Below, piece by piece: positions 13,801-25,400 of a stretch of DNA of 64,000 bases. This DNA comes from Pocillopora verrucosa (lineage: Eukaryota > Cnidaria > Anthozoa > Scleractinia > Pocilloporidae). Position 1 is the stretch's first letter. Every line of letters begins with the position of its first letter. Made by a program: the position numbers and the translations under genes. The stretch is from positions 31,494,134-31,558,133 of the forward strand of contig NC_089314.1 of NCBI RefSeq assembly GCF_036669915.1, read 5' to 3'. Under the pieces are notes generated by a model. The model worked only from the letters and a program-made list of their open reading frames with translations. It searched no databases and was not told where the DNA came from.

Positions 13801-14142
13801 GAAGTCTTAAGCCAAAAGAGGGTTACATGATACATGTTGTCCAGAATGGCAAACGGTATCAGGTTTCCTCCTCTCCCTTCCCGGCCACCCTTAACTGGCC
13901 GAGAGATCTTATTCGCAGGCTCTTATTTCCCTTGTAGGTGCGATTGTTATATAAAACTGGGGATTTAATTGAGAAGTTTGGTTTTATTTCAGGCTCATAA
14001 TGATCTCATCCGAACTTACGAAGCAAAGCTCCAGTCGTTCGGAGTACCGACCGAAGAACTCGGGTTCAAGCCCCTCGAGAGCAACGTTGGAGGACAACAA
14101 CTCGGCCGAGGCCCCGCGGGTCTGGTTGCTGCACCAACTTAA
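4889..14142 (+). CDS. GAS8: Dynein regulatory complex subunit 4 (GAS8/DRC4)
   Basis: Coiled-coil subunit of the nexin-dynein regulatory complex in motile cilia, which ties outer doublets together and controls dynein. Coding exons: 4889-4891, 6950-7325, 7896-7975, 8568-8624, 8750-8804, 9029-9117, 10126-10242, 10578-10709, 11414-11449, 11951-12037, 12496-12627, 13173-13250, 13473-13538 and 13993-14142 (TAA). Every junction is GT-AG and in frame; total 485 aa against 478 in human. The N-terminus is lysine-rich ([14 protein letters not shown]). Conserved blocks include [58 protein letters not shown], and the C-terminal [12 protein letters not shown]. Almost the whole chain is heptad-rich and charged. 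Exon 1 gives only the initiating ATG before a GTAGGT donor, which is unusual. Intron 6 holds a LINE remnant. A possible poly(A) signal is at 15182. Confidence 0.95.
5490..5580 (+). repeat. Possible tRNA-derived SINE head
   Basis: TTAGTTCATTTGGTAGAGCTGG resembles a tRNA A-box arm, and GGGTTCAAATCC about 10 bases later is an excellent B box. The anticodon arm is missing, so this is not a working tRNA but a tRNA-like SINE head or decayed tRNA pseudogene. It sits in GAS8 intron 1. Confidence 0.45.
5751..6463 (-). mobile_element. Truncated Penelope-like retroelement with inverted arms and 13-bp direct repeats
   Basis: A minus-strand reading frame at about 6300-5914 ends in TAA and encodes a GIY-YIG nuclease: [20 protein letters not shown] followed by [10 protein letters not shown], the family's GIY-YIG plus R/H block, with a CCHH-like Cys pair (C..C) just upstream. 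This is the C-terminal endonuclease of Penelope-like elements; the reverse transcriptase is missing, so the copy is 5'-truncated. Arms 5763-5843 and 6334-6414 are inverted copies of each other, 81 bp and essentially identical by eye. TCAATTCCCTTTC occurs at 5751-5763 and again at 6451-6463, a likely target-site duplication that overlaps the first base of the left arm. The element lies in GAS8 intron 1 and looks young because the arms and frame are intact. Confidence 0.85.
5832..5874 (-). ncRNA. Hammerhead ribozyme candidate in Penelope-like element
   Basis: Read on the minus strand: stem I strand ACCC, core CTGATGA, one A, stem II GGCACT, loop AGACAGG, stem II AGTGTC, core GAAA, minimal stem III ACGT with cleavage base T, then stem I strand GGGT. 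Stem I (4 bp) and stem II (6 bp, one G-U) both pair. Penelope-like elements are known to carry hammerhead motifs with very short stem III. The complete match of core and pairing makes this a strong candidate; activity is inferred. Confidence 0.75.
8114..8315 (-). repeat. MITE-like family A, copy 1
   Basis: Reverse complement shows the family signature: CAGTATGCATAC near one end, GGTGCTGACAAGGAGAATTTG in the middle, GGTGATCATTTCC, then a distal end GGGTTGAAGGGTTAAT. The same order of blocks is seen at 31294, 38344, 49935 and 62690. It is non-coding and lies in GAS8 intron 3. Confidence 0.7.
9640..9954 (+). mobile_element. LINE 3'-end remnant (reverse transcriptase tail)
   Basis: The frame ending TAG at 9954 reads [17 protein letters not shown], then [20 protein letters not shown] and [18 protein letters not shown]. 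This is the C-terminal tail common to CR1/L2-like non-LTR retrotransposons. The segment between GDGAFSV and DQFK that normally holds a W-N-xLP motif is deleted. It is a dead fragment in GAS8 intron 6, on the same strand as the gene. Confidence 0.75.
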
Positions 14143-17100
14143 GCTGAAAGAGCGTTATTCTTCGATTTCGTTCATTTTAATTTCTAAGGGACCATTTTAT
14201 ATTAGTTCTGACACATTTATAACAATTTGTAAATAGAATTCTTGCTACATATGTAGTTTTTTTTAGAGAACTGTCTAATTTATTTACATTTTTATCTTGT
14301 GCAATTCCGTCCAGGACATTTTGCATAGAAAAACTCATTTTTACGTTTTCTGGTTTTCTCACTTAAGCTCTTTGATGTACATTTTATATGTTTCTGAAAA
14401 ATACAGTCAAAGCAGTTTTCAACTAATCTTGATCTAATTAGCATGTTGTTTTGTTGGGAATTTGGTGTATTTTTCCATGTATAAAATATACGGTTATCCA
14501 TTCATCCAAGCGACTGAAACTTCAGTTGAGAAAGATTCTCATTCCAAGTGTATTCCTGTATCAATGACTTGAATTGTGTGTTCTGTGAAAATTATAGCGA
14601 AAATTGTCAACTTGGAAGAAATTCTAATTAAAAATATTGATTATTCTACACTTTCGTTTTCACTAACATCATTAGCGATGGTCGTTTGCCATGCAGTGTT
14701 TGTGTTGTGGCGCCAGTTTGTCTGTGCTATTGAAAAGGCCCTGTGCGCTTTAAAATTCAGCTATAGTTCTCTTTTCGTATTCACCATTTGTCGAAAGTTT
14801 AAGTTCGTGTGCATCTTTTTTTTATCATAATTTATATAAACTGAAGAAAGTATTTCTATATTTCAAACTGTTGTTTACGCCGACAAAAGCTGCGAGACCG
14901 TATATTGGGCCATTTTGTGGGCTTATTGTTTACCCTGCAAGTACTTAACAACTTATTTTAATTATGATGCAATATATCAGTGTTTATATTGGCTGTACAC
15001 GAAAGCCTTACCGAACCTGCTCCTTTCCTTAAGGTATCTACAAAAACCCCGTGCTGAAATTCCCAGAAAATATAACTTTTTGTACAACCTTCGAGGCAAA
15101 GAAATCAAAATGTGTCATGCAGAGACAATCTTGGACTCGCAGCAAACATTGATATTTATAATATTTGAATTTGAATATTAAAATAAAGTGCTGGCGTTGA
15201 GTAGCCCTGTAAGATCGTTCCCGCCACGAAAAAAGAATAGTAAATAAAAACTTCAGTACGCTCCGTTAGAGAAAAGAAGGGTAAAACCATTCTATTAAGA
15301 TAGACACGCTTGTAAAACTTGCACAGAAAAACCTGGTTTGACTGAGTCGAGCGGAATGTGAACAAGTGGTTCTTCCATGAGCCGATTAATATTCTGGAAA
15401 AAAAAAGTGATAGCTCTGATAGACTTTAGTGAAGACAATAGGTGGCTGTTGTCACCTTTTTTCCTTAAATTAAAGGAAAGTTATTTTGGGATGTTACACA
15501 ACTGTTCCTCTCAAGTGGTTCTAAAAAAGGTTTCATTTTCGGGTTTTTAAATAGGAGCTTGACTCACCATCTATATGAAAGAAACAATCGAAAGACCTCA
15601 AAAATCAGATGAAGATGTTATGACTTTCCAGCCATGTGAATATTGCTTATAATGCATGACTCATTCGGCGTGCCAAACATAATAGACGGCAGTAACTGTC
15701 GTTTTCCTTCAGACAAATGAGGTTTGAAATGAATTATGAAGTAAATGAGGGACAAACAACATGAAATGAATTTGTTTGGATAATGTTTATCGATAATTTT
15801 CACAAATTTAACCGCCTGTTAGATCCGCAATATGTATACTTCCGTTGTGGAAAATTTCTCGTATTTCAGTATCTTTTTCCTATTCAATTTCTCAATAACC
15901 TTCAAGGCTTTATTTCCTCACAACGCAGGCATAGTCGTTAAGATTTGGTTTTCTGATTCAGCTATGCTGCTAAGTTACAAAATCGCCGTCAGCTTCAAAG
16001 AAAAAGCTGCATCCTTTTTCATGGCGCTGCCAGTGTAAATACTTAATAACTTTTGTGCTAAGAAGCAACAACTACTCTGATGATTGATTCTTCCACTTCC
16101 CCCCTTGCTTAGTCCTGAAGAAGATTAGTTATGCTCTTATCCTTTGAAGACTTAAAGGTGATAAGATAAATCAAAGTGTCTAAACTGGCTGCTTTTGAAC
16201 GAAATTGGAATTAGTTCGACAGGTAAAGTCCACACTTCGTTTAGTTCTTTGTTTTGCTAATCCGTAATTATTCAAACGTGAGCTAGTTTAATAATCACGT
16301 GCAAAGTCCGTGGCGCGGCACCAAAGCCGGCAGCACACGGGTTTTCCACGGACCTTTCACGCAAAGTCCAGACTTTATTTTATACGTAAAAACCTTTTTT
16401 ATCCTGTCCATGAGAATCGCCGGTGAAGCTCAGGTGTATCTGTTACCTTACTTGTAAAAAGATGTTGTTAGTAGAACAGTTCATTCGGAGAAGAAAAAAA
16501 AATAAAAGTTCTGCAAACAAATCGAGCTGTTGCGTCTGAAAATTTTCGAATCCTCTTTGCATCGTTCTCGCACAGGAATCTACAGAAAAATTATTCTACC
16601 TTGGAAGCTTAAAATATGTGTCAATAATAATGGAAATGAATGATTTTTAGTTTTACTTCTTATTGGTAATGTTTTTTTCCACCGATTTGAATTTTGTTCG
16701 CAGATTTTTGAAATTCACATCCGGTTATTTTCTCGGTCAAGTAACAACGCAACACTGCCCTATTGATGACGTTTCGAGTGCGAACAATGAGCTGAAAAGC
16801 CAGCTGAAAAGCAAGACAAGCGATCTAGATAAGACAATCGGGAGAAAGTGAAATATCATGAGGGCAGCAAAAAAATTGCTTGTGCAATAAATTTTAAATT
16901 TAGACCTTGGAGTTCATAATTTTCCGCCAGAAGGGCAGGGAAACCCCAGATGGTTTCCTGTATTGCGCTGATTGGTTGAAGATTTAAACATACTAATCTG
17001 ATTGGTTCACTCTTTGCCCTCCACGTGAACAGGGAATGACCTTTTGGTTCGAAGTCCATTTCAAACGAAGTTCGTCAAAAAATTTTTGTGCAGAACAACA

Positions 17101-17187
17101 AGTCCTCCGCGGAAGAACACAGCGTAGTCACTTGTGTATCTTATTTCTATGGAAAGGTAGCGGGAAATATCAAAACTTCGACACAGA
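14143..17187. other. GAS8 3' UTR and GAS8-MYLIP intergenic region
   Basis: AT-rich sequence after the GAS8 stop. AATAAA at 15182-15187 is a possible GAS8 poly(A) signal about 1 kb downstream. Short open frames here do not resemble known families and lack coding character. The last 220 bases carry two ATTGG boxes, described separately. Confidence 0.5.
16971..17005. promoter_or_regulatory. Paired inverted CCAAT boxes upstream of MYLIP
   Basis: CTGATTGGTT occurs twice, with ATTGG at 16971-16975 and 17001-17005, exactly 30 bp apart and about 185-215 bp before the MYLIP start codon. Inverted CCAAT boxes in pairs about three helix turns apart are typical NF-Y sites of TATA-less promoters. Location and sequence are seen; function is inferred. 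Confidence 0.5.
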
Positions 17188-20100
17188 ATGCTCTGTTACG
17201 TGTCCCTGCCTGACTTTGTCCTTAAAGAGTTCAAAATTCGAGATAAAGCGAGAGGACAAGACCTTTTAGAAGAGGTTCGTTGTTTTGTTCTTCTCTGGGC
17301 TCAAAGTCCAGCAATTTGCTTTCAAAGTATATTTTCTGATGTAACTTTTTTCCTTCGCGTTAACTCGTCATGATTCCCTTACTTCCCTTCCTTAGGTGTG
17401 CAAAAGACTTGGGATAATTGAACTAGACTATTTTGGATTACAGTTCACAGGCCCAAAGGGCGAAACACTTTGGCTTAACACCAGAAATAGAATTCGACGT
17501 CAAATCTCTGGTACACCACCGTATCGCCTACAGTTCCGTGTAAAATTTTTCGTCCAACCACAATACCTACTTCAAGATTCCACCAGGTACAATCTAAAAA
17601 TGGTTTACGAGTTTGTAAATCGTGGCAATGGTCTTAATCATGATTCTCTTTATTATTTTCCTTTGGCGCTATCTTCAACAGTAGTTTACTTGTCATGTTG
17701 AGTTGAACGGTGTCAGCTGTACACTCAAATGTTACCATTTTTTTCTTTAAAGGCATCAGTATTTTCTCCATTTGAAAAACGATTTGGAAGAAGGGAAAAT
17801 TATCCCAGATCCGGAAAAAGCGGCAGCGGTGTATGCGTTGATCGCACAAGCAACCATTGGGGACCATGGCGATTCCTACTCTCCGTGTGATTATTGTCAG
17901 GCATCAGAAATTGAATCACAGTGGAGCTCAGAGTTTCGTAGCAGTGTTTCAGAGGAACATGCTAAGCTCAAAGGCGTTCGATCGGCGGCAGCGAAGCAAT
18001 TTTTCATCAAAGAACTGTCTCTGATGGAAAATTATGGAATAGAGTATCATCTTGCAAAGAACGAATCAGGAAATACCCTTCACATCGGTGTTGGAAGCGA
18101 GGAAATAAAAATCTTTGATGCCGACTTCAACTTTGTTGAAAGGTAGGTGTTAAGGCTTATTAACTTTTATCATGAACATTCTGGAGTAAAAAGGACCTCT
18201 CAGGCTTACGATGGGATCTTTGGAAACAAACAACAGCCCTAGTGAATTTAAAGCTTTTATTTCATAGCCAATTAAACCCAACTTGTGCCATTAGAATCTA
18301 TTTGTTGCTACACTGTATATTCGACCTATTTGTTAACAAAACGTTTACATGTTTTATCCCGTGGTTTCTATTCTTAATCAAGACATTTCCAATGTATAAA
18401 GTAAAATTTGAATTGTTCCTTGGGAATGGTTCGTCAAAAGGCCTGTTTACGCAGCATGTATGCACGAGAGACAAGAAATACCCTTAAGTCATTTCCTCAT
18501 ATCGAGTAAAGATCTAATTTCTTTCGGATATGTAATATGTAAACCACAACACGTCTTCATTTGTTTAATATTTTGAGTTTTGTACCTCGATAATCAGTCC
18601 CTGCCACTCGTGAAATGATTCTTACTCGAAAGCAATATGTCTGCCTCAACCTCGACCGTCCATACACCTAAGGTCTCTCTGATTTGTAGAAGAACTGCGA
18701 ACACTTTTTCAATATGATACGACTAAGTTTTCAGGAACAAACCCTATCTATAAGCTACTAATGTGCTATTTCGTGAGTCCTTTAAGGTGAAAGTTCATTC
18801 TTATAACAAAGTGCATGATGTTTATTGATTAAGTTCACGCGTGTTGCTTCGAGGCTTGGGAATTTTTGATCATGAACACCCAGCAAAAATGAACCACTTG
18901 TACAATAAAATATATTTTAGGACAAAAAAGCCACTTTATTCTTACTCCATTCGCCTAAATTGCTCTCTACTGTACGAAAAAGTGTTTTGATCCGCAGAAG
19001 AAATTGCAATATTTCATTATAGCGTCCGACGTGACCAGTTTGTTTATTTAGTATCCAACCAAATGTCATCACATTTAAAATGAGGGCTTTAGCTGACTTT
19101 TTTGTTGTTGTCATAACCTTGTTCTAACAGCATCCTTTTCTTTGTATGTCCTACAAAGTACATGTAGAAGACATTTATTAGGGCATTAAGATCTATATTT
19201 AGGAAAAATGGAGTAAGATTTGCATGCGTAAAATTCAAATGTGACCTTTCAATAAGTGTTACCTTCATTACTATGAGGCAAAGCATCCCACAATTGCACT
19301 AGCTAAGTATTCCTAATTTCCAAGTTTTCATTTAGTTTAAAAGCCTAAGGGAGAATTATCAAAAGTAGATTGTGACGAAAGTGATATTAAAAAATTTACA
19401 TAATTTTCATGGCTGCAAGCCAAATTGTAAATTTATGTGGACAAAAGGGAATATTCTTCTGCCAGTTTTTTGCAAGGGGTTTCCTTTGTTGCCTCTTTCA
19501 GAATGATGGATACTGGCAAACGTAAATATGCACTAAGCACAGCAAAACCTCAACATTGACTGTGACAGGATTTTTTTTTTTTTGCCTTCTGAACCTCAAG
19601 AAGAGAATAACTCTTGGAAAAAGCAGATGATGCATTAAATAAAAAGCTATTGATTAAAACATTACTTTTTTGTGCTAAATCTGATTACCATGAATTGTGC
19701 TTGTATGGGAAGCTGTATTTTCCCCTTGTGAGATGGAAAGAATCATTGAAATACTGTGAAAGAGCCCTGTTAACCACTTAACAAATGAGTAGTGACACTT
19801 ATCTTGATTTTACAATGTCGATCTTGATTTGAATCCATTTGATTTCTGCTTTGGTTACTTTGCTTTAGCCCTTCAACTTCCAAGATCTGATTGCTTATTC
19901 TCCCCTCTAGCTGCTACACATTTTCTTATAAATTAATTAGGAGAATTTTTTGTTCGATAAAGACAACAACTTCTACCTGATATCTTAAAGTATTGTTAAA
20001 CCTGTTAGCTGGATAATGTCTTGATATAGTAGAGAGGAGTTAATTTTTTATCACTTTTGGGAACTAAAGAGTTAAGTATCATATTAAATTGGTGTAAAAT

Positions 20101-20775
20101 TTTGTAATGATGTTCCATCTTATTTACATGTTAAATCAGTTATTAAGTTTTCAAAATTTTACTTTCAGATTTTTGTACAATGGCCTGAAGATGGCAACTC
20201 ATGTTAAGAACAATCTTCACCTGAAAATTATAGCTGATGATGGTGAATCTTTGTTTACATTTCGACTCACCAGTCAGGAAGCTGCCTGTGCTTTGTACAG
20301 ATCTATTACAGAGTATCATGCATTTTACCGTTGTGAAACTGTTCGTAATGCAGTCACTGATCAATTCACACGAGACTTGAAAGAAACCCTGATCTCTTTC
20401 TTTGGAGACGAGGAATCAGAGAAAAAGTACATCTTTGATGTACAAAGGACTTCTAAGGAAGTGTATGATCATTGTCGGAGAGTTTTGTACAAGCGAGGAT
20501 GTGATCCAATTCAAAATCCCCCTGCAAAGCGTCAAGTTGAATTCAGACCTCAGACTGGTGATGCAAAAGTTGCTCAACTTCAAGAACAGTTGACCAAGAT
20601 GGAGGACTCACTGAAGTGTAAGATCTGCATGGATGCACAGATTGACACTGTGTTTTGTCCATGTGGACACATGGTTTCCTGCAATGTCTGTGCAGCAAAT
20701 ATAGAACTATGTCCCATTTGCAGAGCCCAGATCCAGAATGCTCAGCATGTGTTCTTTCCAGTCACAGTGAGCTGA
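17188..20775 (+). CDS. MYLIP: E3 ubiquitin ligase MYLIP/IDOL (FERM + RING)
   Basis: FERM-domain RING E3 ligase; the vertebrate protein ubiquitinates LDL-receptor family members and binds myosin regulatory light chain. Exons: 17188-17274, 17396-17586, 17753-18142 and 20169-20775 (TGA), all GT-AG and in frame, giving 424 aa against 445 in human. The start MLCYVSLPD matches the family N-terminus. The FERM F1 block [18 protein letters not shown] is in exon 2, AMENYGIE-like MENYGIEYH in exon 3, and [15 protein letters not shown] in exon 4. The C3HC4 RING spans residues 373-408 ([21 protein letters not shown]), with all eight metal ligands present. The final HVFFPVTVS resembles the family end. The 3' UTR probably runs to an AATAAA at 22322. 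Targets in a cnidarian are not known. Confidence 0.93.
19866..20078. repeat. MITE-like element in MYLIP intron 3
   Basis: Starts CCCTTCAACTTCCAAGATCTG and ends with an imperfect reverse complement (CTTTTGGGAACTAAAGAGTTA), with an AT-rich non-coding middle. The terminal inverted similarity and lack of frame fit a MITE. I recall this repeat type from coral genomes, but only one copy is in this window. Confidence 0.4.
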
Positions 20776-22327
20776 AAGTGAGGAGAGGACACCTGAACAG
20801 AGTGTTGATATTATTTGACACTTTCTGTCATTTCCAAGAACCTAGAACCTACCTCAACATGACACAAAGGAACAACAATTTGTCTAAGAAGACCCTGGTA
20901 AAGGAAGAGCACCTTTAACTGGCATTAGTGGATTTCAGAGCAGTCTTTCTAGCCACTAGTGTAGTGTGTTAGAGTATAAGAACATTTGGATTGGTTTGTG
21001 AAGATTAGGGTGAAGAGAGTAATTATGAACTAAAGCAGGAGTATGTAAAATACTTTCAAGCATTTTGGTTTCAACGGACAGCCTCCAAGGCAGAAGTATT
21101 TTTGAAAGAGAGAATAATTTTTAAGGCTTTTAATAACATGATTTGAAGGAAAGTTGAAAAGATGTATTTATAAGTTGAATTTATAAGTCTCAGAGACTTC
21201 TTATCACAAGAAAACAACCAGGGGTCTCAAACTAAAAGTTTGTTATTAATAAGTTCTAAGTATTTCACTGTTATGAATAGAATCACCATAGTTACTATAC
21301 CAGCCTATTTTAAAGTTTTAGAACCTCTCAGGGAAAAGTGACAAAATGCATGTGTTTGTAGATTATGAGCAACATGAACAAGTTTTTTATCTGTTAGAGT
21401 GAGCTAGTTGTGAGTTTCATTGGTTTGAGCTGTGTTACTTTTCCTTTGTTTAGTTTGAGGCTGTGAAGTGTGAACATTTCTTGCGTTAACCTGAATCCAA
21501 GTACCTAGCTCAGCATAAGTGTATCTTGATCTGTACAGATAGGATTGTATATAATATGTACACACTTATTGGACTAAGGTGCATGTATTAATCAGGTTTG
21601 GCTTTTTGTGATTGTGGCTAACACACACTATATAGAAAATGAATTGCTAATGAAATATTTGAGAGAGTAATAATTAAGTACAATTCTTGAATATCATTTC
21701 ATTGCATGGTAATATCACAGTTGCAGTAACATGACACTTATTGTTAATGTTCTTAGCTTTTTAGTCTTAAAAGCATTTGTGCTTCCTGAAGTTTTATTGA
21801 GTTGTGGCAAACTTCACCTGTTGCCTATCATCTTCTATAACTCATCTTTCATTTGTTTTCAATCATAAGCAGCAAACCCTATAAACAGTCAAAGGTAATT
21901 CGCTCATCACTGATTTTGCAACATGGTACAACAAAATATCTCATCATTTGTTATGCAGCACCTTGGGTGCATCATGTTATATTTAAGTTTCTCATTAAGT
22001 GCCTATGTTAGGTCTGAAATGTGGTGCAGGTTCAGCACAGTTCAGCAGATTTTACTTAATGTATGCTAGAGTACCTCAAATGCAACAAATCATTCTTAGA
22101 TTCCATGTCCTTGTAAGGCTTTTTTCTTGAAAATCTGATATCGCAATTTTTTATAGACTCTTCAGACTTTCAAAAAATGAGGATTTTTTTTAGGTCTGTA
22201 TTTCCCTTTTTGTAGCGCATGGATATTTTGAGATCTTGTTTTTGTTGTCAAAAAAATACTGCTGGAACTAAAAATGATACTTTTATCTTAAAATAGAAGT
22301 TGTAAATAACTTGATTATTACAATAAA
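20776..22327 (+). other. MYLIP 3' UTR
   Basis: No supported gene follows the MYLIP stop in this AT-rich stretch. AATAAA at 22322-22327 is the best poly(A) signal and would give a 3' UTR of about 1.55 kb. Extent is inferred. Confidence 0.45.
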
Positions 22328-22394
22328 GTAATTAATAGTTATACATGTAATGCTCCCTATGTGTCAGTTCTATTTGCTATCATTACATTAGTTT

Positions 22395-22545
22395 AACTAT
22401 TTCACTCCCAAGAACTTCTTAATAATTCTCCTTGCCGTCTGCAATTCAATTCTTATGATGTTAGTTTGGGGAATTTGATACTGGGTCAACTGACAATCCC
22501 CTAGTGAAACTTTTTCTTTATTCCCATCACTTGACTGCTGGATAT
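22395..22545 (+). repeat. MITE-like family B, copy 1
   Basis: TTTCACTCCCAAGAACTTC, then AATTCTCCTTGCCGTCTGC, then TGATGTTAGTTTGGGGAATTT and GGGTCAACTGACAATCCC. The reverse complement of 49403-49618 has the same blocks in the same order, so the two are one repeat family. Confidence 0.6.
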
Positions 22546-23252
22546 TTTTGCGGAAATATATATATATCGGACGTCTTTACTAAGAAACTTACATAGTGGA
22601 TACGTCAGTCTGCGGGTGGAGTGCGTTCTCACTATTTAAGTACGAAAGGGGCAAATTCTAAGGCTACAGAATTAAATCTGTGTTTTGGGGACAAAATCCA
22701 AAAACAGTATTTTCAGGGGCTTGATAATTAGTATAGGTAATAATATGATTTCGAGTGCAATTTGGCGTCAATAAGCACTAGTAATTCTTCAAGATAATTT
22801 GTAATTTGCGCTCGTGTCTCAACTTTGTACACATGTCACATGAAGAATGAACTCGTTTTCAGCCGATCAGAAGTGCGTAAATTTTTTCATGTACATTTCT
22901 ATGAACAAAATACATTTTGCATTCACAATATTGGTGGCATTTTTGAAGAAAGATTTTGGTCAAGTGTAGTTGAGGAAACGACAAAACGCGGCCTTGTAAA
23001 ACTATCTGAGTCCCTATCTGAGTGTACTTTAGGTGTGGTTCTGGCCAAGCCCCCCTTTGTTGCGCAGAGTTTTTGACATAATGCGCAGAATTTTTGGCAT
23101 AATTTTTGAACTCTTGTTTGTTTATTTGCTTGATTTTGAATCAGATCGTAGGATCGATTCTTAGACATTCAAGTCCATGGTTCATATCACCTCATTTGTT
23201 ATGATAAGCAGAGGAAGAGGAAAATGGAAAACCGAAGGGAAGGGTTCACTCT

Positions 23253-23519
23253 TTTAGCTCCGTTGCCTTTATTACAGCAGAATGAGTTCAAATCGTTGTT
23301 CAAATCTACACTCTTACACGCATGCGTAACTGAGCTGTGGCTCTCTGAGAGGGTGGGGGGAGGTGGGCGGGGAGAGGAGAAAAGTAAAGTTCACTCCCCC
23401 ACCCCCACCCCCACCCCACCCTCTCGGAGAGCCACAGCTCAGTAACGCATGCGTGTAAGAGTGCAGATTTGAACAACGATTTGAACTCATTCTGCTGTAA
23501 TAAAGGCAACGGAGCTAAA
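23253..23519. repeat. Large fold-back inverted repeat with G/C-skewed loop
   Basis: Left arm 23253 to about 23360 (TTTAGCTCCGTTGCCTTTAT...) is repeated inverted at about 23412-23519, over 100 bp with only a few mismatches. The 50-base loop is purine-rich on one side and holds a CCCCCA run at about 23395-23416, so the opposite strand has G runs able to form a quadruplex. Frames on both strands are shadows of the arms. It looks like a fold-back MITE; I could not identify a target duplication. Confidence 0.8.
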
Positions 23520-25400
23520 GAAATGGAGCAAAAATTAAAATCCCTGTAGGTACTGTTGACATGGTATGACTGAAATAACTAAGACGATGACAGAGTAATT
23601 GAATGAAATAGGAGATTGACAAATGTATCACGGATGGGCAGCTGTGTAAATGGACATATAGATGACATATAAGATGGGGGAAAGCAGAAAGTTGGAGCCG
23701 AAATGGCCTAGAAAATACTTTGTTGATTCTGCTACAAAGGAGCTTATCATCATTAGTTGTCAAGGAAATGTGAATGTTTTATTAAGGTTATACATCAGCG
23801 AACCCGAGGCATACAAAAACTAAGCCTGAAAATTAATCAAGTTATTTAATTTTCAGCTCAAGAAAGAATTGAAATCTCGGGCTGTTACTCATCAAGTAGT
23901 GAATAATTTTCGTGCCTACTGAAAAAAAAGAAAACTCCCCCACTGTTTATCACTTGTGATTTACTGATCTCTCCGGTTTTGGAGTAATTCTTTGTTATGT
24001 TTATAAACCGTTTGGCAGGACAAAATTAAACCATTGAAAAATAATAAGCTTTCTTATCTTGTGAATTTATCATGGCTTTCAAGATTAACATCGAGATCTC
24101 TGTGAAATAACAACAATGCTTTTTTTTTCTCTCGACTGCGGACGAAAAAAAAAAAAAAACAGCTCATCGTTGTTTGCTTATGGTCGCCTCATTTTCCAAC
24201 AAGCTTCAGAGAAAAAACGAAGAATCACATCCAAATAAATCGATTTCTTAAACAAGCTTGATTTCCACCATCAGCACATTGCGTTTACCGCACAACTACC
24301 AATTTGTCTTTTCACTTAGTTCATAGTTCATAGACTTTTTTTATCAGATAACAAACTGATTCAGATCAAATATTTATATATAAAAATGGCAGAATATATC
24401 ACTCTAGGCCTTACTTTTAGTTTGGAATGTCAACAATGACAGCTTCGAATTTATAACGGGGACGAGAGAAACAACACAAACGGGGTATTTTCTTATTGAT
24501 AAAAAAAAACGGAAAACAGAGTGACTCAACCCGGAACCATATTCAATACTACAGCTTTTCTTTTATTTCAAGTTATTTCATTTTATTTTCCTATTTCTAT
24601 TCTTTTTTTCAGCAAAACGATCATCAAATTGCTGCTATCTATAAAAAACAAAGATGTAAAAGAGAACCTTTCTCGTACTACATGGATCCTAATGGTTTCC
24701 AAAAATAGTCTTTTTGATCGCTAATACGTGAATTATGTCTGTTTTTAAAAAAAATTCATTTTCCAACAAAACCAATGCCAAAATCGATTGCTGAAACTTC
24801 ATTTTCCTGACAGCAAAATCAAAATATCCGGTACTGGGGAAAGAAAAACACATCAACTACACACGTACACAAATTTTTAATAAATCGTTCAATTCCCGTC
24901 CCTTGAAGCTTGTGAAGGAGTCTGATGCTTTAACGCGCTGAAAATGAAAAGCATACGGTGTTTGTGCGATCCCAAAAATCTTCATATTAGACAGGTGTAC
25001 CAACAAGTTACGTTAAAAGACAATCGATCACGTGATCACGCATCTGATGTTGGCATATAAGCTCCCGCGTTCGCTTATTAAGGCATTATGTTGCTCATGT
25101 CCTGAACGACAAATGGGCGCCTATTTCTGAACAAATAATTTTCTTTTTACGGCGGGCTACCCATTCAGCGAACATTCAACATATTTTGGGGATTTGTCTA
25201 ATTACACCGTTGGAAGCAGGCCGATCATTTATGGAAAATCATTACTGTTTCCATCTGTGTGGCGCGCTTAGCGAAACAGAAATTAGCGGTCAAGAAGTCA
25301 CCTTTGAATCAAATCTTTCCTATACCGTGATCACAATCAACGGCTAAAACTACATAGCCATAAAAAATATAAAACAGCCCGAAATTAAACCAAAAGGAAA
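23520..25400. other. Intergenic region upstream of the Kv channel gene
   Basis: AT-rich with poly-A/T runs near 24120-24160. No supported coding frame. A palindrome GATCACGTGATC at about 25028-25039 contains a CACGTG E-box, about 360 bp before the Kv start codon. Nothing else recognised. Confidence 0.4.

Noticed and set aside
23224-23509. Two similar frames on opposite strands
   Set aside because: They are the two arms of one inverted repeat read from each side.
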